64,000 bases of DNA, from the NCBI GenBank assembly GCA_030248065.1, contig JASAMV010000478.1, forward strand, positions 57,653 to 121,652, written 5' to 3'. Under the pieces are notes generated by a model. It was not told where the DNA came from and did no database searches. It saw only the letters and a list, made by a program, of their open reading frames with translations. The DNA comes from Rhynchonema sp. JSB1_4 (lineage: Eukaryota; Nematoda; Chromadorea; Monhysterida; Xyalidae). Made by a program: the position numbers and the translations under genes. Of this stretch, positions 1 to 11,300 are shown piece by piece; the stretch's first letter is position 1, and each line of letters starts with the position of its first letter.

Positions 1-175
1 AAACACATGAAAAAATGCCTTTTTACCTTAAAAAAGTCAGAAAATAACGAAAAAAAGTGAAAAAATAATAAAAAAAGTGGTCTTACTTTTAAAAATTTTA
101 AAATAAAAAGTGGCCAACTTTTTTTTTAATTTTTTTTTACAAAAAAATTTTTACTTTTTTTTAATCCAACCCTGG
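1..175. mobile_element. Right end of an AT-rich TIR element
   Basis: This A/T-rich stretch ends in AATCCAACCCTG. It is closely similar to 23990-24166, the right end of a complete element that begins at 23386 with the inverted terminus CAGGGTTGGATT. The window therefore opens inside another copy whose left part is cut off. No coding capacity is visible. Confidence 0.7.
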
Positions 176-1270
176 GTTTCACTACTATGTATGTGTCTGA
201 CAGACTTCCGCGGTGAGGCTGCCTCATTAGAGGCTGCAATAATATGTTGACAAGCTACAGGTACTGTATGTACCATTAGGGCTGGTCATCGTCTTGCTAT
301 AATGTGCATAACACTGTCCTCTTGACTACTAAACAGCTGACCATGCTATGTATGTATCTTTGTGCACTTTTCGGTTAATAAGTGCACTTTCTTGACTCAC
401 ACATTAGCTCAAATTCACCAAGCGGTTCTTGGTGGGAGTTCAAAATGGTGTTTCAATCTGACTCTTGGTGTTTCAAGAAAGGTCTGCCCTGGCACAGAAT
501 GGTTATTGAGATATGCATTGTTGATGTTTGTGTCCCTGACTCAAGTGCTTGCTTGTAAACACCGGCAGCAAGAATAACCAACAGAGCGCAATCAGTATAA
601 TTGAAGATATCCTAGGCTTAGGGCTGTAGACATCGAAGTAGAGAACAGTGAAGATGCTGATTTGCATAATGTAACGTGTATGTATAAACCTGTGCTTCAA
701 TTCAATCACTCCATCCTTTTTTCTCGTGCTTTTGCGAATTGGAAAGCGTAATTAACCATGACCTTACACATCTGCCTTCTACTGACTGCACCTACGTACA
801 GTACCTGTATCTAGTGTAACGTTGGCCTAGCCGGCGGCGAGACTGCCTCGTGTCAGGTAGCAACAGCCACGTCACCTCGCCAAGTGATTACCGGCGAAAA
901 ACACGAAATCAAACAATTATTGCATGCGCGCGTCTGCTTTGATGTTTTTTGGAGCACTTTTTGGCTTTTCTCGTCCGGGCAAAGCAAATAAATTGCTGTT
1001 TTCTGCTATTAAAGCGTTCGTTTATGAGTCTGCGCAGCAATGTCGGCTGTAGTCTTGTGTGTGAGTTTGACTTATACATCTTGAGATCAACTTATAACAA
1101 TCCGGTCAGCCCTCTGGATGCAAACAGGATGCACAAAACAAGTCAGAAGCACATCCACACGGAGACAAAGCGCGCTCGCACGCAAATATCGGTTGCTTTT
1201 GCGATTTTCGCCGGTGGCCAGTGCCGGTCACTTGGCTGCTGCTGTTTGCCTCTACGCCTCACATGCTGTG
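176..1270. other. Intergenic stretch without recognised genes
   Basis: I see no splice-consistent exons, RNA genes or long repeats here. Open frames are short, without family resemblance. The sequence lies upstream of the ankyrin/FERM gene and could include regulatory DNA, but no motif can be supported. Confidence 0.4.
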
Positions 1271-1539
1271 GTAAATTTCTAATTTCGTTGCCTCATGCAT
1301 TCTTACAGACGCAGGAAAACTCCCGTTCGAAGTCGAAGCAGGCAACAAGCTCAACACACAGTGAACAAGCCACGCAGCTGACACACGCACAGCTTGTGTG
1401 ACTGAAACATTTGAAACGCACACGAGACAGCTGCGTGTCTTGTTGACTGTGTGTTGAGCTTGTTGCCTGCCTCGACTTCGAACGGGAGTTTTCCTGCGTC
1501 TGTAAGAATATGCATGAGGCAACGAAATTAGAAACTTAC
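1271..1539. mobile_element. Long-hairpin MITE
   Basis: The two arms are near-perfect inverted repeats: GTAAATTTCTAATTTCGTTG at 1271 is mirrored by its complement ending at 1539. Shared internal blocks include the sequence around GCATTCTTACAGACGCAGGAAAACTCCCG. The loop lies around 1390-1430. There is no transposase, so this is a non-autonomous foldback element. A related single arm lies at 38655-38815 in an intron of the phospholipase gene. Confidence 0.75.
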
Positions 1540-2061
1540 TTTAACAGCACGCCGTCGGCGACCGGCATTCTCGCCAGGCCAATGTTACGCTTAGCGTTGG
1601 TGGTACTGTATTTCTGCATAATTTTTAGGCTGATATACTCGTGAGACGCACATTAGCAGACGTAATCATGATGTTATCTACGGTGTGCTGGTACATTCTG
1701 TATGTAACAGAGAACTAGCCGCATGAGAAGAAGTACGTGAGCTCAGGCAATGTTTGCCAAGCGGACTAATACAGGTATGTATGTAACAACGTGTCTTCAT
1801 GACTTGGCTTTCTGATTGATTAGTTTATCATCTAAAGCTTTCTAACATTTGGATGTCTTTCGATGAAAGTGCGTCGCGAGCTATTGAAAAAAGGTAAAGG
1901 CGTTCCGCACAAATTAGGCTACGCAAGGGACCTACCACCAACCCGATTGCCGGTGACTCCAACGGGTAGGTGCCTGTCACCCGCAGCAATTACTGCTTCC
2001 ATTTACCGACCCTTCTCAGGGATGGAAGGTTGGGTTAACCCACGACACCACTTTGATGTTG

Positions 2062-2132
2062 CTCCGTCCGCTGGGGTTTGATCCCAGAACTAACCAGGCC
2101 AAACATTGCTTAGCCTGCCAGATCGGACGGGG
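2062..2132 (-). repeat. 5S-rRNA-like sequence, probable 5S-derived SINE head
   Basis: Read on the minus strand, this contains TAAGCAATGTTTGGCCTGG followed by TTAGTTCTGGGAT. This lines up with the internal promoter region of eukaryotic 5S rRNA (TAAGCAACGTCGGGCCTGG, TTAGTACTTGGAT), including A box, intermediate element and start of the C box. The rest of 5S is not preserved: the segment is closed by an inverted CCGTCCG/CGGACGG pair instead. It looks like a 5S-derived retroposon head or pseudogene rather than a working 5S gene. The unidentified body may extend toward 1862. Confidence 0.55.
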
Positions 2133-2357
2133 TACACACGAGTAAACGCGGTCGTTGTCTCGTCAGAAATCGTCGTAGATTTTTGATTACATTTTAAAAT
2201 TCAAAATTTGCGATTTCTCATTCTCGGAATTTTTGGCGCAGAAACCAAATGAGACGTTGACCACGTGGGCGGACTGCTTTTTGCGACCAACTTGTACGTA
2301 TCTGAGCGTAACGATCCCTTTATCCCAGGAAGACACAAGTGAGCTGCGAGCGACGGC

Positions 2358-5300
2358 ATGCCTCGAATTCCGCGCATAGTCGAGGGGCAACAGTCGTTGG
2401 ACAGCTTGTGCGCACAGTTCGCCGACAGTGAAAAGAAATTTGTACGTCGACTCATGTTTGCGTTTACGGCATTTATTACTGCTCTGTTGCTATCAGTCTT
2501 GAGCCATAAAAAAAGCAGTCGGAATCCTTTAACTTTAACACGGGCAACAAACGCTGATTATGGTCGCTAAAGTGTACACAAATAAAAGCCAATGAGCACG
2601 TGAGAAATAATTACCTTATGAGCCCGAATTATACAAGAAAACGATTTAAATATGCAACATAAAAATCTTATATACATTTATCTAGATTTAAATATTAGGT
2701 GCTTAGTCCTGTGAGGCCGCAACCTTTGTATAGCCATGATCGATAAGAGAAACTTAGAGTGGTTTCTGCGTCTTTCTTATGCCATTCATTTGTCGCGCAG
2801 TCTGTGCATAGCCGTCAGGGCATCAGCAAAGTTCGGGCCATATCGGGCGGCGGCACAACGGGTCGCTCAGCGGCGGGACCCGAAGGACTACGAATCGCCG
2901 CCATGACGTCACAGGCGCACCGACTTGAAGGTATACCTATGTATGTACATGTGTCGTATGAACTGTGCGCGCACTTTTTTGATCTTTGAAATTTTTCAAC
3001 GATCTTGCTCGTGAGGTTTCCCTTAATTGTGACGTAGGCAAGCCAACTCTCCCACTCAATGCGCTGGAAATCGATGCTGCCCACATCGTAGTAAGATTCA
3101 GTGCCTTGATGCGTTTCGCGTTATTACTAAACGTTTCCTTTTGGTCCCTACCTCCTTGAGAATGTGTTTTTGAAGCAGTAGCGCTGGCATTAGCGGATCG
3201 TCGCTGGGATTAAAAACCACACGTAGTCACATTTCTTCATATCACTACAAACAGTTACAGTAAACTGCAGTTTGTCCGGCACTAAAACTTTATCAGATGA
3301 CCTCTCTTATCACAGCTGTCTCTGATTAAACTATAAAAGTCCCCGTCGTTCGCGTTTCAGCAGTTGGACAATTTTATTGCCACATAAGTTTTGGCATGCC
3401 AAGGTATAAAGAGTGCGTATTTTGACGCGATAAGCCGTGATTTCCCGTATTTTTTCGTTGGATGGCAGGTGTGCGAAACTAATAAGAAACCGCGCCGCAA
3501 CATATATATATGTTTCCAACGACCGGCTGCATTTCCTGAAAATTTGAGAAAAATGACTGTTTTTGTGAGAAAGCATCACAGCCCCTGTTTATGGCTGCAG
3601 CACAGTTAGGTAGGTACATAGCATTGTATAGTATAGTAATGTTCGAACGAGATCTCGATAACGAACGGTTTTTGGATTCGAGATCCTCGTCTCGATCTCG
3701 AAAAAATGCTTCGAGATCAATAGATCTCCAGAAGGAAGTTTCGAATTCACGACGGACCGTTATGGTGTTTGATTGTCAGTTAATATCGTCCTGAATTCTA
3801 AAACTATCACGCCTAAACATCACATGAGAGTTTATTAGGCCACCAAAACTAATTTCAAGAAGTTTGTCTCAAATGGGCATTCATATGACCCGAGCACAGC
3901 ACTGTTAGCGCAGGCGATTGTGCTCAGGGTGACTTTTTTCCGTGTTTTTTAATCTGCGCATGAAATTGATAAACAAGCCTTGGATTAGTACAAATGCTCA
4001 CTTTCTGAGCACCAGCTCGCGCAACAACCAATATTTGCAATTGTAGTTGTAAATGACCGTTGCGCATAGCAGCCACGCACGCCTGCCCACTTGGTCCAAA
4101 CCTAGTGTACTAAAGTCTGGTGGTTCAATTAAATCTGGTGTAAAACTTAATAAACTTCGTTAAAGACCAAATTACGAGAAAATTGAAAAAATCTCGAAAC
4201 CTCGATTTCGATAAGCATTCTCGATTGGAGATCTCGTTCGAACACTAGTAAGGCTGTTCGGCCGTGAAAAACTTCACAGTCACTTCTTCCTCGCTTAATT
4301 CTTTTTTGTTGGATCTAAAATTGGAAAAACTTGTGACCTGTGTTGTTGCGTACGCAACAGTAGCAAAGCTCGCAAAAACATGTTTTTATAACTAATATTG
4401 CGCATGTCAGGCTTCTTGTTGTCTTATTTTACATATACTGTATAACAGCACTAACTTTCTCATTTTTGTGCTTTTGATCTGATGAATGAGCGTCAGTAAC
4501 ACTTCTCTGACACCAGCCCTCCACAACGAACCTAAGGCATGTATCCAAGTTTTGGCAGTGCTTCAATTCCCCGAAATGCACAGAACACATGTAACGATCG
4601 TGTTGACGATTATTTCCCCAAGCTTTCTCACCGATGCCGAAAGCTCAACCTCGTCAACCAGAGAACCATCAGTCGGAGTAGTTTGACCGTCATACGTTCG
4701 TTTTTTTTGTGACGTATTTTCGTGCAGCATGGATTTATTGGTTTTTTTCATATTATTATTTGCGCTGCCTATTCTTTTTTGATAACATATTATTATTCTA
4801 GTAGTCAGCAGATGTACCAGTGTTTTCACAGGTCCGGGGGAGGCTTCGCAAGGCAATATTTCCGTTCTGCAGCAGGTACATATGCACGTAGCTACTTTCT
4901 GTTCTCTCAAGCTTTCACATGCACAAGAACAGTCATGTACATGTACATCTCCCTTGTGTCAAAACAGTATACTGTAAGTTGGTCAAGCTTAATTAATGGC
5001 CCATAGCTGCTGTGCATAAAAGTTTTCGCCATGAATGATTAGTTTTAAAACACTTTGTAATTGATGAATCAGTCGCTGTGCCAAGTTGCCAACATGCAAT
5101 CCCATATCCCAACCAATTGTAGACTGAAAGTGCGTGTCTGTACGCTTGCATTGGTGTAAGTGCGATTATTTGAGTTATAGCCAGACAACTGCGTTCCCGT
5201 AGCTCAGTTGGTAGAGCAGCTGGCTGTGCAGGCCTGGTGGCTGGGAGGTCGGAGGTTCGAATTCATTCGGGAACATATCCGTTTGGTGTGGCGGTTCAGG

Positions 5301-8300
5301 ATCACAGGATCACACACAATTACAGTTGAGCCCCGTCGTCGCATCAGTCGTGGCGACCCGCCAGCGGCCGAGCCACCGAGCAACGAAGCCAGCGGAGGAT
5401 CACCATCCGGGTCACATGTCATGGAGCTCGACCATCGATCGATCGTCTACGGCAGTTCGCAGTCAATCAGGGGCATTCAAACATCGCCCGCGTCGCCCTA
5501 CGTCGCGCTGCAGGTCGGTTCGAATATGTATGGCAACGTCAGACCAAAAATTGCATTCCCTGAAGAGTTTTCGCTCCGCTTTCTGGTTTTACGTGGGTTT
5601 CTAGTTCGGGGTTGAGGATATCAAAAAGTCGCCTTGACAGTATCTGTCCAGAAATTTTTGCATTTCGTCTGAATAAAACCACTAATTTTCTAATTTACAC
5701 TTGCCATCTACCGTTTGTAGACAACGATTACGCATACAACATAACGTAAACAACAGCAACAAAAGTTCAGCACCCTCAGTTTCAAAGGTAATCTCTGTTC
5801 CATTGGCCTTGTCCATTCAGGCAATTCACGAGTCCGATATGACGTTGATGGAACGTTACGTTGCGAGATTGGGCATCAACCCTGAAACACAGTCGGTCAG
5901 CAGCAATGCCAGTTCGACGTTTATCGACGGCACGGGCAAAAGGATAAAGAACGCGTTGAGGGCACAGGTATTATTTCCAAACTGCGTATGTTCCGTTTTG
6001 TAAAACAAACTTGGTGGTACCAGCTGCAATAGTAGGCGACATGCTGACCCTGCCCAGACTCGGTCTGTACTGTAGGCACCTGCAAGTTCCACCAGTTTCA
6101 ATGCTGGTGTCTTTCTCAACTGCGCAGCCTCAGCATGGTCCAGAAAGCAGCTAGAGCACTTTCACCTCCCACAAGAACTGACCAGAACTACAGTATGTAA
6201 CGTAGAAGTGCTTGACCGATGTTTCAGCCCCTTAAATCACCACGGGGTCACTATAAAAAGCATAATTATAAATGGAAAAGCTGCGCCAATCACATAATGT
6301 CCAATTGTTTCCATCCAGCCCTCCAAACCGTACCGTCTGCCGTGTGTGTTCCAAAACACGCTGCATCTGTGCGTGCTGCACAAACAGCACGAAATGACCG
6401 ATCTGCTGCTGTCCTCCGGTTCGTTCGACGTCAACGCCGTGGCCAATTGTGTGTGTGGCGAGTGCGACATGTCCGAATCGGCACACGACAGTCCGGCGGC
6501 CAGACTGATGAGCGCGTTCAACTGGTTGGTGCATCCGGGGCTCGTCAGGCTTTCTGGTTGACCGTTGGGCCCGGGTAGGTAGTAAGGCAAGGATCAGCCC
6601 CGCGTAACCGCGCATGATGCAAAACTATGGACAATCACAGACGCAATCGCTGCCGTTTTGGATCAACTCCGGGCCTGCGCTTGACCTATGATGTCTAAAC
6701 AAAGCTCTACATCTCAGTCACGCTTGGTCAAATCGCAACGACCGGAAAGCTGACTTTCACAATCCCACACTCATATTTTTCTCTTCCATTTATGCATTCG
6801 CAGGAGCCCCTCCTCCACACCAGACCTGTGCCGTTTGTGTGCGCAGATGCGCGCCAGCGACATTCTAGACCAAACACCGCTGGCTGTGGCCTGTCAGACT
6901 GGTTGGATTATGCATTTCTCTTACATAATTTTAGAATCGTGATCATTTTGTCAACCAGATAGAAAAGAAAATAAGCATGAATTCAGATGACACCGACATG
7001 GTGGCACTATTGTGTTCGTTCGGTGCAACCGTGTTCACCAAAGATTCAAGGGGTGACACGCCGCTGCATTTGGCCGCCAAGAAGTCGCCCATTGTCTGGG
7101 ACACGATTAGTGCGCTGATCATACATGGTGCAAGGTCAGTTTTGCTGCTTGATAGCGGAGCACTTTTTTCATTTATATCATATATCAGGATTATTTTTGT
7201 GATGAAGGGAGGAAAGAAATGCGATATCATGATCGGGAACGTATGCACATCCCGATTCACTTGTGACCAAAGAAAGTTGCTTGCTTCGACACGGTGGCTC
7301 GAACCCGCAAGGTTCTGCACCTAACCGGCCCACCAGCTGAGCTATCCAAGCGTGTGTTCTTGGACGCAGAGTTTGTGGCAATTGCGTATGCTTTCCTGTC
7401 GAGGGGTAAACAAAACAGGCGAACTAATAAGACCGATTAAGAACTGAAATATATATAATGTCGACTTTCACACACGCCAGAATCCACCAGCCGAACAACG
7501 GCGGCATCACACCAGTTCAGTTGGTGCCCGAACTGGAGTCCATCCAGGAACGGTGGATAAACGAAGTCACCGTCGTCGCGTTCGGATTCCCGCCGACCGC
7601 CATTTTGGAACTTTCTGGTGATTTTTGTTGGATTTGCGACGAATAATCTTTGTTTGAGAGCCGAATGCGGATAAGCAATCGTAAAAACGAGCTTGTTCAG
7701 CCACTAATGTAAGATATCCGGGACCCTTCTCAGCTAGACGCTATTTTCCATCAACATTTACCGTGCAGCTACCTGGTATCCACAGAAGTCCGAACATTAA
7801 ATGTAAATTATCGATTTTTTTAGGCGCATATTGACTGTTTTAAGATAAAATGACGAAATTGTGCCGCAAACTGCAGCTATACCAGGATGTAACCCCCAAA
7901 TTTTTTGTGCATAACTAAGAGATGGCCCTTTCCCGTCCAAAAGGGCCCAAAAATCTAACCCATCATAGACTGTCGATGTACCCATTTGCACAGCTGCCAC
8001 GATGGCGAGCAAAGTGTCAGTGGCGAGTCATTCGTTTCAACGTGTCAACACGATGCCTCCGGGCAGTGTGTCTGCCAAGTCAAGCAGTTGCTATGCGCCC
8101 GTGCCATTGTTGGGTGAAACATCACGCGGGGGGACAACCGGCAATGAATTGTTGCCGAGCGGACAGCTGCAGTGTGAGTCCGGGATTGGGAACTAAGGTT
8201 GTTTATGGTTTAAGGACGGTTGGCTTTGTGCCAAACTTGCATAAACTTGCTGTTGGCCCAATAGGGTTGACTGTGATACCGGAGTAAACATTTTGGAAAA

Positions 8301-11300
8301 AATATATAAATAAGACACTGGTGATCTGCAGCGAGATGGGCTCTACAATTCAGGAAAAATGTGAAATTTCCAAACATTATGCGACCACTATACCAGTACA
8401 TTCGCCACCAGTGATATGTTCCAGCAGTAAACTATCTGTCGACTGCGACCGGTCAAATCGACCCCGTGCCGCAACAGCAACGTCACCAATCGACCAGCAA
8501 AGCGCCGTTATCGGCCCGTTCATCCACGTATTTGGGATCTACGGTCACCAACGATTCGACTCGTCATCATCATCAAAGTCGACGACCGTCCATATTCCCG
8601 CATCAGCGTATCAAGACCAGTGTCAAGATCATACAACCGCGTGAGTGTTGTGCGGCGTTTTGTTTTTTTGAGAGTGGTATCAAGTATGATATGGTCCGGT
8701 CCGCTCTACATACTTTTTTGTTCACATACATACAATGTAGCTACATCCATTTTATGCTTCTCAGCACATTTATGTCACAAAACACTGTGCAAAGATGACT
8801 GGACAAACCGTCTAGTTGTGAAAGTGGGATAAAAAACCACATTCCTGGCTGTTTTGTGAGATTAGTTTTGACAAACTGCGCTGACCAGATCGAATCCGAT
8901 CTAAATTTTAACACCTGACTTCTTCTTTCTTTTGACATTGTCATTTCGAGCAACGAGTGAAAATTGTTACTGCCGATCTACATAATATACACAAGTACCC
9001 AACTGCACATACTGTACATACATATTATGTATGTACAGTACCGGGTGCAATTCTAGGCTGAAAGTTGAAGTCGCGTGCACGCGCGTGCACGCGCGTGCGA
9101 AACAGTGCAAAGTATAGGCAAAAGTCGAAGTAACTTCGCGTGCACGCGCGTGCACGCACGTGCACGCGCGTGCACGCGAAGTTTTGCGCGTGCGCTGGCG
9201 TGCGCTCCCTATGTTTTAGCACTAGGAAGTCGCGTGCACGCGCGTGCACGCCGCGTGCACGCGACTTCAACTTTCAGCCTAGAATTGCACCCGGAACTGT
9301 AGGTGTGAGCAGGATAACCATCACTGCCGATTGAAATCATTGCCTGTGTTTCTTCCACAATTTCCTTACGGTTTTTGGCTTAAGGCCTAACTATACTTCG
9401 TTCTCTCAGAGAACAAAGAACAAATTCTCGCTCGCTGATTGGTCCACGTATGTTCAACAGCCAATCAGCGCGCGAGAATTTGTTCTTTGTTCTCTGAGAG
9501 AACGAATATAGTTAGACCTTTAAGGCCCAACTATACTTCGTTCTCTGACGCAACAAGAACAAGAAATTCGTGTTCTTGCTTCAACCTGTTTCGTAGTGCC
9601 TTTATACTTGCCTGAGAACACGCAACGTGAAACAGCCAAAAAAGTATAAACGCGTTCGTGGCGAAACACGACGAAACACCCAAATCCTGTTCTCAAGAGA
9701 ACAAATAACAGAGTTGAAATTTTTCAACTTTGTGATTGTTCTTTGGTCATTTTCTCTGTCGTCAAGCGCAATTCAGTGCTGTTTGTGACATTTGTTGATG
9801 GTACTTGAGTGATTGAAGTGGAAAAAGAAAGAAAAAATAAAAAAAGTTCAGAAAATGACAAATGAGTACTGACCCCAGGGCGGTCTCGAACCAGTGGCGG
9901 ACCAGTGTGCTGGGGCTGGCGAGTCAAAACACTTCCACCACAACACTGGACCGTGGTTGTCAAGCGCGCTAATCCTTTATAAGAACCAATTGAGTGCTGC
10001 TAATGAGGTGCTGATAACGTTATGCTGTGCGTTATGCGCATTGTGTGTGTGTGTGTGTGTGTGTGTGCTTGTGTGTGTGTGGTGTGCACTACATGATGTG
10101 TGGCTGGCGGATAACGTATTATGTTGCCTGACACAGCAAGTTGACAACCCGGTCGCGTCCATCAGATGGTGGATGCATTTCACACCAATTGTTGCCGAAC
10201 TTTTTGGACAAATACGTTCTTTGTTTATCAAGCAGTGTTTCAGTTTGCAAGATCAAATGAAAGTCGATAAATCGTTGCTTTTTCAGCCACCCTAAGTCTC
10301 ATGCCCCGTCCCTAACCTAAAGGAGCCGTCATTGTTCCCAACCAAGTGCTGATTATCAGTGAACGGTGCTCCACACACATTATTATTTTTTCGCTGTTTT
10401 TTAACGTTAATTTTGGTCGCCACACCTTTCAGATAAGCGTGCAGCAGCGCTCCTTAAATCTCTGGGGGCAACTGGGGCTTCATAAAAATTTGAATTTTTC
10501 TCTTTCATAGCGTTTGTTTCGTCCCGGAACATGGAAGAACAATAGTTCCCTCGTGAAACAACGCAACAAGCGGCAACAGTTGAGAACAAAGAACAAGCCG
10601 CAACTCAGTTCTAGCTTGTTCTTGTTCCATCAAGTTCTTGATGTTCTTTTGTTCTTTGTTGCGTCAAAGAACGAAGTATAGTTGGGCCTTTACAGTAATG
10701 TCGTCTAATCTTAGCGTCAATTCTCTTCGTCAAATCACATGTATTTGTTCTCGCGCTCATTTGGGGCTCACGTATTATTGGTTGATTTGACGAAAAGATT
10801 TCACGCCATGATTGACTACAACACTATAAGCCCGATTTTTTTCCAGAAAGTTCCTGCCCACAATGGCCGATGCCGATCCCAACACCGAGCGACGCCTGGC
10901 GGCTGCTCTGTCTGATGGCTCGCAATGTCGAAAGTGTTGTACGATTGTATTGTGCGGTCAACAACTGTTTGGAAAGACTGGATCTCGACATAGTGGATGA
11001 GCAGATCAGAGAGCCGTTGCTGGCCAATATCAGCAGCATCATACATCGCATGTTGTTGGTTGGTGCGGTTGGTGTGGGTGTGAATGTGTGTTAGCCATTC
11101 GCACTGTCGATGAGAAGCCCCGTGACGTACATGTATGTATACATACTCTGACAATACTTTTGGCGGAAACTTTTCAAACGCGTTACCTTGATCCCTAAGG
11201 CGCACGCAACTGGCTCAGCCAGCTGAGGTTCCTAGCGTTTCGCAAATCACCACGTTGGACAATGTGTGTTGAGCGGCTGGCAGTCACGTGACCGCTGCAG

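Noticed and set aside
5193..5274. Functional tRNA gene
   Set aside because: Good acceptor and D arm, but the T stem is mismatched and no anticodon stem forms; annotated only as tRNA-like.
5721..5787. Possible exon RLRIQHNVNNSNKSSAPSVSK before the ankyrin region
   Set aside because: It needs two carried-over bases but the preceding exon ends in phase 0; direct joining of 5513 to 5821 is consistent. It could still be an alternative exon.
9025..9334. Arg/Ala/His-rich frames (MHARARACE type) on both strands
   Set aside because: They are translations of the palindromic GCGTGCACGC blocks of MITE family A.
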